From an uncultured Prevotella sp. (GTDB lineage Bacteria > Bacteroidota > Bacteroidia > Bacteroidales > Bacteroidaceae): a stretch of DNA of 64,000 bases. The stretch spans positions 180,150 to 244,149 of the forward strand of contig NZ_CAMJOS010000002.1 of assembly GCF_946407605.1 (NCBI RefSeq), written 5' to 3'. Of the stretch, positions 41,238 to 49,741 are shown piece by piece. The notes beneath the pieces were generated by a model. It had not been told where the DNA came from. It made no database searches and saw only the letters and a list, made by a program, of their open reading frames with translations. How positions within the stretch are numbered: the stretch's first letter is position 1; each line of letters opens with the position of its first letter. Position numbers and translations under genes: made by a program.

Positions 41238-42727
41238 GCGTTCATCTTTAGTAATTGATCAATATGCTCACGACTATTGCTCAGTCGGGGCACCTTATGC
41301 TGGCCACCCAGCTTGCCCTTCGACTTCAGCCAGTCGTTGAAGAGGTTGCTACGGGCTGGGATAATCTCCAGCTGCTGCAGGGTGATATCCTTGAAACGCT
41401 TGGCCTCATAGTCGCTGTTCAGCTCCTGCAGCTTACGGTCCAGGATATCGGTAAACTGCTTCAGACTCTCTGGTGCCTTAGAGAACTCTATGAGCCACTG
41501 GTGACGACATTTGGCATTCTGGTCCATAAAGACTGGTGCCGCCGTATATTCCAGCACCTGGGCCCCTGTCTTCTCGCAGGCATATTTCAGTCCCTGTTCG
41601 GCATTATCTACGATGAGTTCCTCGCCAAAGGCATTGATAAACGACTTGGTGCGTCCAGAGATAATAAACTTATATGGATTGGTGGAAGTGAACCTCACCG
41701 TGTCGCCAATCATATAGCGCCACAGGCCACACGACGTAGAGATGAGCATGGCGTAGTTCTTGTCCTTCTCCACACCCCATAGCGGCACGATGGTGTCGGT
41801 TCCCATCTCCTGGAACTCATAGAACACATCATAGTCGAGCATCAACAGCATCGACTTGTCTGTGGGATCGTCCTGAATACCGAAGAAACCCTCGCTGGCG
41901 TTGTAGGTCTCCATATAGTGCATATTGGGACTGGTTATCAGCTTCTCGTACTGCTCACGATAAGGCGTAAAGGCTACACCGCCGTGGAAGAACACCTCGA
42001 TGTTGGGCCACACCTCCTCAAGATGGGTCTTTCCCGTAATCTCCATCATACGGTTCAGCACAGAGAGCATCCACGAGGGCACACCGCTAAGGTTGGTCAC
42101 GTTCTTGTTCATCGCCTCACGGGCTATGCGGTCACGCTTCACCTCGAAATCACTCAGCAAAGCCGTCTGCTTCGACGGTACTCGTACCAGATTAACCAAC
42201 GGATTGATATTCTCTATCAGGATGGCGCTAAGGTCACCAACCAGCGACCCGGGCAGGTTGTAGTTGGGTGCATGACTGCCACCCAGGATGAGACCCTTGC
42301 CGTCAAACATCCTGCTTTGGGGATTATTACGCAGATAGAGGGCCACCACATCGGTTCCACCCTGATAGTGCACCCGCTTCAAGCCATCGGGCGATACTGG
42401 GATGAACTTAGACTTGTCGTTGGTAGTGCCGCTCGACTTGGCGTACCATTTCACGCGACCAGGCCACAACACATCACTCTCACCCTGACGCATGCGGTCT
42501 ATGTCGCCTTTCAACTCCTCATAGGTGTTAACGGGGTTGTTGCGTACGAAGTCCTCATACGACTTTGTGGCACCAAACAGATGCTCACGTCCGTATTCTG
42601 TATCTTTGGCTTTTGCCAATAGATGGGTGAGCACATCGCGTTGCAGTTGCTCGCCTTGGTTATTATGTTTCTCCAGTTCCCGCCATCGTTTAGCAAACAG
42701 CGGTCTTACTAATCCTGTCAGACTCAT
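41234..42727 (-). CDS. GH3-family (auxin-responsive-like) acyl-adenylating enzyme
   Basis: 497-residue cytoplasmic protein of the bacterial GH3 family, in the adenylate-forming superfamily. Seen are 'KWYAKSSGTTNDKSKFIPVS' (ATP-binding motif), 'PNMHYMETYNASEGFFGIQD' and 'IISGRTKSFINAFGEELIVDN'. Plant members join amino acids to acyl hormones; the bacterial substrate is unknown. It is first in an operon with an Ig-like lipoprotein and a DUF3108 protein. The -7 box TAACTTTG is at 42756-42763 (minus strand). Confidence 0.88.
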   Translation of the reverse strand: MSLTGLVRPLFAKRWRELEKHNNQGEQLQRDVLTHLLAKAKDTEYGREHLFGATKSYEDFVRNNPVNTYEELKGDIDRMRQGESDVLWPGRVKWYAKSSGTTNDKSKFIPVSPDGLKRVHYQGGTDVVALYLRNNPQSRMFDGKGLILGGSHAPNYNLPGSLVGDLSAILIENINPLVNLVRVPSKQTALLSDFEVKRDRIAREAMNKNVTNLSGVPSWMLSVLNRMMEITGKTHLEEVWPNIEVFFHGGVAFTPYREQYEKLITSPNMHYMETYNASEGFFGIQDDPTDKSMLLMLDYDVFYEFQEMGTDTIVPLWGVEKDKNYAMLISTSCGLWRYMIGDTVRFTSTNPYKFIISGRTKSFINAFGEELIVDNAEQGLKYACEKTGAQVLEYTAAPVFMDQNAKCRHQWLIEFSKAPESLKQFTDILDRKLQELNSDYEAKRFKDITLQQLEIIPARSNLFNDWLKSKGKLGGQHKVPRLSNSREHIDQLLKMNA

Positions 42728-42755
42728 GTACCTTATTATATATGTATAGAGAGTG

Positions 42756-42763
42756 CAAAGTTA
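42756..42763 (-). promoter_or_regulatory. -7 element of the GH3 operon
   Basis: TAACTTTG on the minus strand, about 30 bases before the ATG. Confidence 0.6.
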
Positions 42764-42869
42764 CAGCAAACTTTTCGAATAGATGCAGGTTTTACGTTTT
42801 TTAATTGTAATCTGTAGGGCTTCCATACGAAAAAATAGTAAAAAGGCCTTGATTCTCATAAAGTTTTCG

Positions 42870-42877
42870 TAATTTTG
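42870..42877 (+). promoter_or_regulatory. -7 element of the aldo/keto reductase gene; decides its start
   Basis: TAATTTTG overlaps the longer frame that starts at 42875, so translation starts at 42899. Confidence 0.65.
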
Positions 42878-42898
42878 CAGCCTGTAACTTGTAAAAGT

Positions 42899-43846
42899 AT
42901 GGATAATTATTTTGCCGACCCGTTGCGCTACGACGGGGGAATGAAGTACGAGAGATGTGGACGCTCTGGGGTTATGTTGCCAAAGGTGTCACTGGGATTC
43001 TGGCATAACTTCGGAGGTGTTGACTCCTACGAACGAGCCAGAGAGATTACCCATTACGCCTTTGACCACGGCGTCGTACATTTCGATTTGGCTAACAACT
43101 ACGGCCCACCCTATGGGTCGGCAGAGGAAACGATGGGTCGACTGATGGACGATGACTTCCGTGCTTACCGTGATGAGCTGTTCATCTCTACAAAGGCAGG
43201 TTACGACATGTGGCCTGGTCCCTATGGCAACTGGGGTTCCAGGAAATACCTGATGGCTTCGCTCGACCAGAGTCTGAAGCGTATGCACCTGGATTACGTG
43301 GATCTTTTCTATAGTCATCGTTATGACCCTGAGACACCTCTGGAGGAGACACTCCAGGCTTTGGTGGATATTGTACGTAGTGGAAAAGCCTTGTATGTAG
43401 GTATCTCGCGCTGGCCTTTGGAAGCTACAAAGTTTGCTGAGCAGTACCTGCGTGAGCGCGATGTGCCCATGTTGATTTATCAGGGTCGCCTGAATATGCT
43501 CGACCGTGCGCCTCAGGAAGAGGGTATCCTGGATTTCTGTGCTGAGAAGGGTATCGGCTTCATCTCGTTCTCGCCATTGGCTCAAGGTCTGCTGACAGAC
43601 CGTTATCTCAATGGCATTCCTGCAGATTCTCGTATGTCGAAAGGAAAATTCCTAAAAGAGAGCATGCTGACAGAAGAGTTGTTAGCAAAGCTTCGCACTT
43701 ATAACGAACAGGCTCAGGCGCAAAACAAGCCTCTGTCGCAGATGGCGTTGGAATGGATTCTGCAGCAGCGTGGCGTTACCTCTGTATTGGTAGGAGCCAG
43801 TAGTGTACAGCAGTTGCAGAAAAACCTGCTTTGTGTTAATTCATAG
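42899..43846 (+). CDS. Aldo/keto reductase (YghZ-like), C-terminus shortened
   Basis: 315 residues. TIM-barrel motifs: 'HFDLANNYGPPYGSAEETMG' (catalytic Asp and Tyr), 'ISTKAGYDMWPGPYGNWGS' (catalytic Lys), 'YVDLFYSHRYDPETPLEETL' (His) and 'FSPLAQGLLTDRYLNGIP' (cofactor). It resembles the L-glyceraldehyde-3-phosphate reductase group. It stops right after 'VTSVLVGASSVQQLQKNLLC', where relatives normally continue about 20-30 residues. The stop codon lies in the first unit of a TTCATAG heptad tract, so the tail may have been lost to that repeat. The missing C-terminal helix may not abolish activity. Confidence 0.87.
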   Translation: MDNYFADPLRYDGGMKYERCGRSGVMLPKVSLGFWHNFGGVDSYERAREITHYAFDHGVVHFDLANNYGPPYGSAEETMGRLMDDDFRAYRDELFISTKAGYDMWPGPYGNWGSRKYLMASLDQSLKRMHLDYVDLFYSHRYDPETPLEETLQALVDIVRSGKALYVGISRWPLEATKFAEQYLRERDVPMLIYQGRLNMLDRAPQEEGILDFCAEKGIGFISFSPLAQGLLTDRYLNGIPADSRMSKGKFLKESMLTEELLAKLRTYNEQAQAQNKPLSQMALEWILQQRGVTSVLVGASSVQQLQKNLLCVNS

Positions 43847-43874
43847 TTCATAATTCTTAGTTCATAGATAATAG
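43840..43874 (+). repeat. Heptad tract: five 7-bp units between reductase and kinase genes
   Basis: TTCATAG, TTCATAA, TTCTTAG, TTCATAG, ATAATAG. The reductase stop is in the first unit and the kinase TTG start follows the last. Confidence 0.85.
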
Positions 43875-44687
43875 TTGAAAAAGGTTCTTTTAGTAAACGA
43901 TGTTGCAGGATATGGCAAGGTAGGTATGGCTGCCATGCTGCCTATTCTGTCGTATATGGGTATTCCCGCTTTTAATCTGCCAACGGCATTAGTGTCTAAC
44001 ACCCTTGACTATGGTGATTTTGCTATGCAGGACACCACGGATTATATGCGCCAGACGCTCCCTGTATGGAAAAAACTGGGCTTCCGCTTTGACGCTATCT
44101 GTACGGGATTGATGTTCAGCGAGGAGCAGTCGCGACTGGTGGAACAGTTCTGCCGCGACCAGTCTGAACAAGGATGCACCATCTTTGTGGACCCAGTGAT
44201 GGGCGATGGTGGTAAATTATATAATGGTATAGGCGAGAACCAGGTGCGACTGATGCGTGAGATGGTCAGCGTGGCACATCTGATATTCCCAAACTACACA
44301 GAAGCCTGCCATCTCGTTGGTGAACCTTTCAAGAAGGAAGGTATGACGCGTCGCGAGGCTTGTGAATTACTCGACAAGCTGGTGAAGTTAGGTACACGCT
44401 CTGCTATCATCACCAGTTGCTTTATCGACAACAAGAATCAGGTGTGTGGCTATGATGCTACCACAGGCAAGTATTTCTTCCACGACTACGACGAGATTCC
44501 TGGACTGTATCACGGCACAGGTGATATCTTCTCTGCTGTGCTCATTGGTCATCTGATGAAGCAGGAGTCGCTCTCTGCCAGCACTCGTCAGGCAATGGAT
44601 GTGGTGCGAGAAATGATATACCGCAACCGCGATGTGGAAGATCGCTGCTGCGGCATATTCATTGAGCGTTGTCTGGACTTGCTGTAG
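43875..44687 (+). CDS. Pyridoxamine/pyridoxal kinase (PfkB/ribokinase-like)
   Basis: 270-residue cytoplasmic enzyme that phosphorylates a B6 vitamer with ATP. Seen are 'VLLVNDVAGYGKVGMAAMLP' (substrate site near the start), 'TIFVDPVMGDGGKLYNGI', 'LIFPNYTEACHLVGEPF' and 'YHGTGDIFSAVLIGHLM' (GTGD with the catalytic Asp). The start is TTG at 43875 because no ATG precedes the conserved N-terminus; a weak start may limit expression. It lies 28 bases after the reductase stop, with only the heptad tract between, and is probably co-transcribed with it. Confidence 0.88.
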   Translation: MKKVLLVNDVAGYGKVGMAAMLPILSYMGIPAFNLPTALVSNTLDYGDFAMQDTTDYMRQTLPVWKKLGFRFDAICTGLMFSEEQSRLVEQFCRDQSEQGCTIFVDPVMGDGGKLYNGIGENQVRLMREMVSVAHLIFPNYTEACHLVGEPFKKEGMTRREACELLDKLVKLGTRSAIITSCFIDNKNQVCGYDATTGKYFFHDYDEIPGLYHGTGDIFSAVLIGHLMKQESLSASTRQAMDVVREMIYRNRDVEDRCCGIFIERCLDLL

Positions 44688-44688
44688 T

Positions 44689-46464
44689 TTAGCGTATCAG
44701 TATCTTTTTCCCGTTTTGAATGTATAGACCCTTGGTTGTAGGCTTGCTGTTGAGGCAACGTCCATCGAGGGTGTGCCATGCATCCTTAAGACCTTGTGAG
44801 GTTTTAAGGTCCTTGATGCCTGTGGAGGGCAACGTAGGATTATAGGCCCAGACACTGACGCCTGATTTTGAGATGGCTGTGATGCTGATGACGTTAGCGC
44901 CATTCCCGTCCATCGTCTCCTCGAACACCACACCATTATAGATGATGCCACCAAGGGATAGCCTGATATAGCCTGTGCCTTCTTCAATGCTCCATGAACC
45001 ATTCTTGTCGCCCCGAATCTTTCCATCGGCAGACAGGGTGATACTGATAGGCGTCACCTCTTCCATGTTCTGATAATCCATCTTGTATTTATGTATCAGC
45101 AGATCGTAAGTACCTGCCAGCTCTTCCTCTGTGAATGGCTGGGTCGTAGCAATCTGTTCGTCTGTAATGGTCTCACCGTTATACTCAAAGGGGGCAGCCA
45201 CCAGCCAACCGTCTTTATTGACGAAAACCTGATGGACGCGAACCTGATGATTTGAGGTGCCATTGTTAAACTTGGTATGATAAACCAGATAGGTGCGACC
45301 GTCTGGGGCTGCGATGATGGAGTTGTGGCCTTGAGCACACTCACCTACCGTCTGGACTCCCCAATGATTATAGGCACCCATGAGTTTCATGCCGCGTGTG
45401 TCACTGTCGCCTGTGCCGTAGTTCATCACATAAGATGTGAAGATGGCATTATGGTTTGAGGCGTCTTTATAAGGACCGTCTGGATTGGAGGAACGGAATA
45501 CGCGCATCTCGTAGCCGCCGTCAGGTGAATAGAAGCCATAACTCATAAAGAGATAGTAGTAGTCGCCAATATGCTCAATATATGGTCCTTCGCCCGATAC
45601 ATAATAGCCACCAGCTATACGCTTGCCAAAGTAGGGGTCACCTCCACTGGTCGTATAGGTCACGTCGTAGTCGCGCAAGCCTGTCTCCTCGTCAAGTTCC
45701 AGCATGAAGATGCCACCCGACCACGAGCCGTAGGCTATCCACAGCTTACCTTCCTCATCATAGAACACGCAAGGGTCGATGTTGTTTGGAAGACTGGGCT
45801 TCGTTGTGGTGGCCCAAGTGCCGTTATAGCGCGAGGGAAGGGCGTCGAGTGTGTCCAGCACTAACTCCACATCGGTATCCTTGAAAGAATGGTCGCCATT
45901 GTCGAAACCACTGATGACCACAGGGCCTTGATACAGGTAGGGACCTGTGATATTGTCGGCAGTGAGCAGAATGATACTTGAGTGCCATTTGTCGCCATTG
46001 ATGCTCAGATACATACACCATTTATTCATCGTAGGGTTCCAAATGACATCGGGTGCCCACATATTGCCGTCTATATTGTAGTTGGCATCGGTTTTACCAG
46101 CCCAATCCATCGCATTAAACTGCGGGAAGTCTACCTCCACACCACCTTTCTTTACTTTCTTGACGGCAGGGGTCACGAAAGCATTTTTGTTGAGAGCATT
46201 GTTGTTGGAACCTACTTTCCATTTGGGATTGGCCTGAGTCCAGTTCATCATATCGGTGGTATAGGCTCCTGCCTTGTGCGAACCAAAGATATAATAGCGG
46301 TTGCTCGTTGGATTAAACACCACCGAGGGATCGTGGATAGACACTCGCCTCTTGCTGGTCGTTTTATACAGCGTCTTGCCTTCCGTCGTTGTCATCTCGG
46401 TTTGTGCACTTGCCGTCACAAAGGTCAGCATGGCAACTATCAATACGTAGAATCGTTTCATCAT
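44689..46464 (-). CDS. Secreted glycoside hydrolase family 43 protein (arabinanase-like)
   Basis: About 591 residues; ATGs at 46476, 46464 and 46461 are all possible. Signal peptide 'MKRFYVLIVAMLTFVTASAQ'. The five-bladed GH43 propeller carries 'SIHDPSVVFNPTSNRYYIFG' (catalytic base Asp), 'NNIDPCVFYDEEGKLWIAYG' and 'SGEGPYIEHIGDYYYLFMSY' (catalytic acid Glu). A beta-sandwich follows, then the tail 'WHTLDGRC...GLYIQNGKKILI'. It probably acts on arabinan or arabinose-containing glycans. It stands alone, without SusC/SusD partners. The promoter is at 46492-46499. Confidence 0.87.
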   Translation of the reverse strand: MMKRFYVLIVAMLTFVTASAQTEMTTTEGKTLYKTTSKRRVSIHDPSVVFNPTSNRYYIFGSHKAGAYTTDMMNWTQANPKWKVGSNNNALNKNAFVTPAVKKVKKGGVEVDFPQFNAMDWAGKTDANYNIDGNMWAPDVIWNPTMNKWCMYLSINGDKWHSSIILLTADNITGPYLYQGPVVISGFDNGDHSFKDTDVELVLDTLDALPSRYNGTWATTTKPSLPNNIDPCVFYDEEGKLWIAYGSWSGGIFMLELDEETGLRDYDVTYTTSGGDPYFGKRIAGGYYVSGEGPYIEHIGDYYYLFMSYGFYSPDGGYEMRVFRSSNPDGPYKDASNHNAIFTSYVMNYGTGDSDTRGMKLMGAYNHWGVQTVGECAQGHNSIIAAPDGRTYLVYHTKFNNGTSNHQVRVHQVFVNKDGWLVAAPFEYNGETITDEQIATTQPFTEEELAGTYDLLIHKYKMDYQNMEEVTPISITLSADGKIRGDKNGSWSIEEGTGYIRLSLGGIIYNGVVFEETMDGNGANVISITAISKSGVSVWAYNPTLPSTGIKDLKTSQGLKDAWHTLDGRCLNSKPTTKGLYIQNGKKILIR

Positions 46465-46491
46465 TGTTATAGTCAATTAGTTATCTGCCTG

Positions 46492-46499
46492 CAAAGATA
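46492..46499 (-). promoter_or_regulatory. -7 element of the GH43 gene
   Basis: TATCTTTG on the minus strand, about 30 bases before the start. Confidence 0.65.
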
Positions 46500-46537
46500 C
46501 AAATTAGAAAAGGAATAAACGAATTTTTTTAGAAAAA

Positions 46538-46569
46538 TTTGGTTGATTCGGAAAAAAGCCTTATCTTTG
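46538..46569 (+). promoter_or_regulatory. Promoter of greA
   Basis: TTTG (46538-46541) and TATCTTTG (46562-46569). It gives a leader of about 130 bases. Confidence 0.75.
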
Positions 46570-46613
46570 CACCCAGTAAAAGTAGAAAAGACAACAGGTT
46601 GAGAGATAACGAG

Positions 46614-46654
46614 GATTCCGACTCTGAGAGAACAGTCGGGATTCTTTCTTTTTT
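46614..46654 (+). terminator. Intrinsic terminator inside the greA leader (attenuator)
   Basis: GATTCCGACT (46614-46623) pairs with AGTCGGGATTC (46634-46644), with one G bulge, followed by TTTCTTTTTT. It lies between the promoter and the greA ATG at 46703. Confidence 0.8.
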
Positions 46655-46702
46655 GCTGACTTAGGAAAAAACTGTAAATAACAACTTAAAAAGAAGAAAT
46701 AT

Positions 46703-47170
46703 ATGGCTTATATGTCACAAGAGGGCTATGACAAACTCATAGCCGAACTGAAACGTTTAGAGGGTATTGAACGCCCCAAGGCATCGGCCGCCATCGCTGA
46801 AGCACGCGACAAAGGCGACCTGAGTGAAAATAGTGAGTATGAGGCTGCCAAAGAAGCCCAGGCTCATCTGGAGTCGAAAATCAATCTGCTGAAGCAGCAG
46901 ATTACTGAGGCTAAGATTGTGGACACCTCTCGTCTGAGTACTGACTCTGTGCAGATCCTGTCGAAGGTGGAGATGACTAATCTGGCCAACAAGGCCCGCA
47001 TGACCTATACCATCGTCAGCGAGAGTGAGGCTAACCTGCGTGAGGGCAAGATTAGCATCCAGACCCCCATTGCCCAGGGTCTGCTGAACCATAAGGTGGG
47101 CGATGAGGTGGAGGTGAAGATTCCTCGCGGCACCATCAAGCTCCGCATCGAGAAGATTACTGTTGGATAA
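46703..47170 (+). CDS. greA: Transcription elongation factor GreA
   Basis: 155 residues, the normal length. The N-terminal coiled coil contains 'RDKGDLSENSEYEAAKEAQA', with the acidic tip (D and E) that reaches into the RNA polymerase secondary channel to trigger cleavage of backtracked RNA. The C-terminal FKBP-like domain ends 'NHKVGDEVEVKIPRGTIKLR'. The leader contains a full intrinsic terminator, so greA output probably depends on read-through. This may provide feedback, since GreA acts on paused polymerase. Confidence 0.96.
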   Translation: MAYMSQEGYDKLIAELKRLEGIERPKASAAIAEARDKGDLSENSEYEAAKEAQAHLESKINLLKQQITEAKIVDTSRLSTDSVQILSKVEMTNLANKARMTYTIVSESEANLREGKISIQTPIAQGLLNHKVGDEVEVKIPRGTIKLRIEKITVG

Positions 47171-47180
47171 TGAATCAAGT

Positions 47181-47212
47181 CGTTATATCGTCATAACGTT
47201 ATAACGTCATAA
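47181..47212 (+). repeat. Octad tract: four CGTnATAn units
   Basis: CGTTATAT, CGTCATAA, CGTTATAA, CGTCATAA between greA and the HIT gene. Adjacent units are also partly self-complementary. Confidence 0.8.
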
Positions 47213-47226
47213 CGAAAAAAGAAACA

Positions 47227-47622
47227 ATGGATATTTTCAGTAAGATTGCTGCTGGCGAGATTCCCAGCTACAAATGTGCAGAAAACGAGAAGTTCTATGC
47301 CTTCCTTGACATCAATCCCCTGGCCAAAGGCCATACATTGGTGATTCCTCGTCGTGAAGTGGACTATATCTTCGATATGGACGACGACGAGCTGGCCGAG
47401 TTTCAACTCTTTGCCAAGCAGGTGGCTGTGGCCCTGAAGAAAGCCTTCCCCTGCAAGAAGGTAGCACAGGTGGTGCTGGGCCTCGAGGTGCCCCACGCAC
47501 ATATCCACCTGATTCCTATGAATAGCGAGGGCGATGTGGACTTCAGAAAAGAAAAGCTGCAACTCCCTTCTGAGGAGATGCAGCAGATAGCCGAAAAGAT
47601 TTATACAGCCTTCAAGGGTTAA
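47227..47622 (+). CDS. HIT-family (histidine triad) nucleotide hydrolase
   Basis: 131 residues. The triad is seen in 'LEVPHAHIHLIPM', with 'FLDINPLAKGHTLVIPRREV' in the N-terminal half as in HinT/PKCI proteins. These enzymes hydrolyse nucleoside phosphoramidates or related adenylates. It lies 56 bases after greA and is probably on the same mRNA. The last four bases overlap the stop of the convergent mannose-1-phosphate guanylyltransferase gene. Confidence 0.92.
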   Translation: MDIFSKIAAGEIPSYKCAENEKFYAFLDINPLAKGHTLVIPRREVDYIFDMDDDELAEFQLFAKQVAVALKKAFPCKKVAQVVLGLEVPHAHIHLIPMNSEGDVDFRKEKLQLPSEEMQQIAEKIYTAFKG

Positions 47623-48710
47623 ATATATTTCTCTCCATAGCGTATGCCAATCTCATTGACATACTTGCGAATGAGCGACGATGAGTCGCTCTTTTTGCAT
47701 ATCAGAAGTACGTCGCCCTCTTCGGCCACGATATAACCTTCCAGTCCGTTGATGACACCTACATGCCCTTTCGGCAGTTTGATAATGTTGCCCTTGCTGT
47801 CTTCCATCATCACCTCCGAGTCAATCACCACGTTATCGTTTTCTTGCTTCTGCATGCACTCATAGATGGCATGCCACGTGCCTAAGTCGGCCCATCCGAA
47901 GTCACATTGCATCACAAAGACGTTTTCCGACATCTCCAGCGCAGCTTTGTCCATCGACAGGTTGGGATATGAGGGATAGTGGGTGGCCACATATTGCTGG
48001 CGTGCTTCTTCTGGCTCCATCGTCAGCAGGTTAGCCATACGATAAGGCATATCTTTGATGACCTCCAGGAAAAAATCGCGCAGATAGGTCACATTAGCAA
48101 GAAACATACCTGTGTTCCACAGAAATTCGCCGCTTTCCATAAACATACGGGCAAATTCGCGCTCTGGCTTCTCCGTAAACGACTGCACCTTGTTGATGCC
48201 GCTAAACAATGTAGGCTCACCTATTTGTATATAACCATAGCCCGGCTCAGGACGTGAGGGCTTAATGCCCATTGTCAGCATGATATTGTTCTCGCTGACA
48301 AACTTCAGACCATCGAGCACGTTCCGACGGAAAGCTTCCTCATTGATGATAAACTGGTCGGAAGGTATCACCAGAATGCGTGCATCGGCACACTCTCGAT
48401 GAATGCACACACCTACCCAGGCCACCGAAGGCGCCGTATTACGGTTCACCGGCTCCGTCATGATACGTTTTTCAGGCAGTTCAGGCAACTGCTCTCGCAC
48501 CCAGTGTTCATACTCTTTACAGGTACAAACAAAAATATTTTCTTTGGGAAGTATGCCTGCGATGCGGTCATAGGTAGACTGCAACTGTGTACGTCCTGTT
48601 CCAAAAAAGTCTACAAACTGCTTAGGACGCTCCATTCTACTCGAAGGCCATAATCTCTTACCTCGGCCACCAGCCAAGATAATACAGTAGTTACTGTTTG
48701 AAAATTCCAT
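47619..48710 (-). CDS. manC: Mannose-1-phosphate guanylyltransferase
   Basis: 363-residue single-domain enzyme, without the isomerase half found in bifunctional ManC/AlgA. It has 'IILAGGRGKRLWPSSRMERP' (nucleotide-binding loop), 'ILVIPSDQFI' (metal site), 'FTEKPEREFARMFMESGEFL' and 'WNTGMFLANVTY'. It makes GDP-mannose, the precursor of GDP-fucose and mannose in surface polysaccharides. It is monocistronic on the minus strand and converges with the HIT gene with a four-base overlap. Confidence 0.93.
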   Translation of the reverse strand: MEFSNSNYCIILAGGRGKRLWPSSRMERPKQFVDFFGTGRTQLQSTYDRIAGILPKENIFVCTCKEYEHWVREQLPELPEKRIMTEPVNRNTAPSVAWVGVCIHRECADARILVIPSDQFIINEEAFRRNVLDGLKFVSENNIMLTMGIKPSRPEPGYGYIQIGEPTLFSGINKVQSFTEKPEREFARMFMESGEFLWNTGMFLANVTYLRDFFLEVIKDMPYRMANLLTMEPEEARQQYVATHYPSYPNLSMDKAALEMSENVFVMQCDFGWADLGTWHAIYECMQKQENDNVVIDSEVMMEDSKGNIIKLPKGHVGVINGLEGYIVAEEGDVLLICKKSDSSSLIRKYVNEIGIRYGEKYI

Positions 48711-48843
48711 ATATCAGATTTCTAGTCATTTTTCAGGGTGCTAAGATACAAAACAATTTCGACAAAACCAAAGATTTTCTTTGTAAAATGTCCATTATTT
48801 GTTTTTTTTAGTAGATTCTTTTGCAGGAATCAATTTTTCTTTG

Positions 48844-48851
48844 TAACTTTG
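48844..48851 (+). promoter_or_regulatory. -7 element of the tRNA-Leu gene
   Basis: TAACTTTG, 14 bases before the tRNA 5' end. Confidence 0.65.
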
Positions 48852-48865
48852 CACCCGCTTTTCGA

Positions 48866-48947
48866 GCCCAGATGGCGGAATCGGTAGACGCGCTGGTCTC
48901 AAACACCAGTGGGGCAACCCGTCCCGGTTCGACCCCGGGTCTGGGTA
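48866..48947 (+). tRNA. tRNA-Leu(CAA)
   Basis: 82-nt cloverleaf. Acceptor arms GCCCAGA and TCTGGGT; anticodon stem CTGGT/ACCAG with loop CTCAAAC, so the anticodon is CAA (reads UUG). A long variable arm typical of Leu follows, then T-arm CCCGG-TTCGACC-CCGGG. The discriminator base is A. The 3' CCA is not encoded. Confidence 0.95.
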
Positions 48948-48960
48948 CAAGCTTAAAAAG

Positions 48961-49004
48961 CAAAGACGCTGTAAATCAGGTATTTGCAGCGTCTTTTTCT
49001 TTTC
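48961..49004 (+). terminator. Terminator of tRNA-Leu
   Basis: AAAGACGCTG pairs with CAGCGTCTTT, with inner AAAT/ATTT pairing, followed by a T-rich run. Confidence 0.85.
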
Positions 49005-49090
49005 TGGGTTGTACAAAAAGTGTACGATACAACACACGATGTACTGTATTCCTTGAGTAAGTTAGAGGGGTTTTCTCCTCAACAATAGGT

Positions 49091-49116
49091 TTTTTCCTAT
49101 CATAGAATAGGAAAAA
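49091..49116. promoter_or_regulatory. Perfect 10-bp inverted repeat upstream of the lipoprotein gene
   Basis: TTTTTCCTAT (49091-49100) and ATAGGAAAAA (49107-49116) around a six-base spacer, about 30 bases before the -7 box TATCTTTG (49144-49151). It is either an operator or an upstream terminator. Confidence 0.45.
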
Positions 49117-49192
49117 CGCCTTGCGGCTTTGCCATATAGTTACTATCTTTGCACTATCAAAAACAAGTTGAACCCTTTAAAATGTTACGATT

Positions 49193-49741
49193 ATGAAAAA
49201 GATTTTTACTTATATCGCAATAGCCACAATGGCATTGACGACCTTCACAAGCTGTGACGTTGAATTTTGGGAGGATATGGAAGACCGCGAGGAGGCTCGC
49301 ACACTCGATGGCACCTGGTCGGGCTTTATCGATACTTACTACTACGATCGCTGGGGACTGACGGGCGACACCTATCGCACCACAATGTACTTTGAGCGTG
49401 ACTGTGCATACGGAGGCTGGGGCTACGAGGTTGACTACGACCTTAACAGCCGCTACAGCGACTATTATTACTGCGAGTTTACTTGGGAGATCTACAAGGG
49501 TAGCATCCGCATCAACTATGCCGACAGCTGGAACGATGTCTATATCAATGAATACAGCCTGAGCGATACCTACTTCAGGGGCTATATGGATGACGGCACC
49601 TCTAAGGATATCGTCTTCAAACTAGCCTACGACAATCGCTTCGACTGGAGCTATTGGACTAGGGGCTACACCCGTGCTGCTAAAGACGGCACCTCGGTGA
49701 AAGCCAGCGGAAAGTTTACCACACCAACTCCGACGGAGTGA
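49193..49741 (+). CDS. Small Tyr/Asp-rich lipoprotein, unknown function
   Basis: 182 residues. The lipoprotein signal 'MKKIFTYIAIATMALTTFTSC' in outline puts the lipidated Cys near residue 20. The mature part is acidic and rich in Tyr, Trp and Asp ('DTYYYDRWGLTGDTYRTTMY', 'SRYSDYYYCEFTWEIYKGSI') and reads as a small beta-barrel or lipocalin-like fold. I do not recognise a named family. A promoter TATCTTTG is at 49144-49151. The 3' end overlaps the convergent gene by 26 bases. Confidence 0.75.
   Translation: MKKIFTYIAIATMALTTFTSCDVEFWEDMEDREEARTLDGTWSGFIDTYYYDRWGLTGDTYRTTMYFERDCAYGGWGYEVDYDLNSRYSDYYYCEFTWEIYKGSIRINYADSWNDVYINEYSLSDTYFRGYMDDGTSKDIVFKLAYDNRFDWSYWTRGYTRAAKDGTSVKASGKFTTPTPTE

Noticed and set aside
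48821..49060. Plus-strand frame of 79 codons
   Set aside because: It contains the whole tRNA-Leu gene and its terminator.
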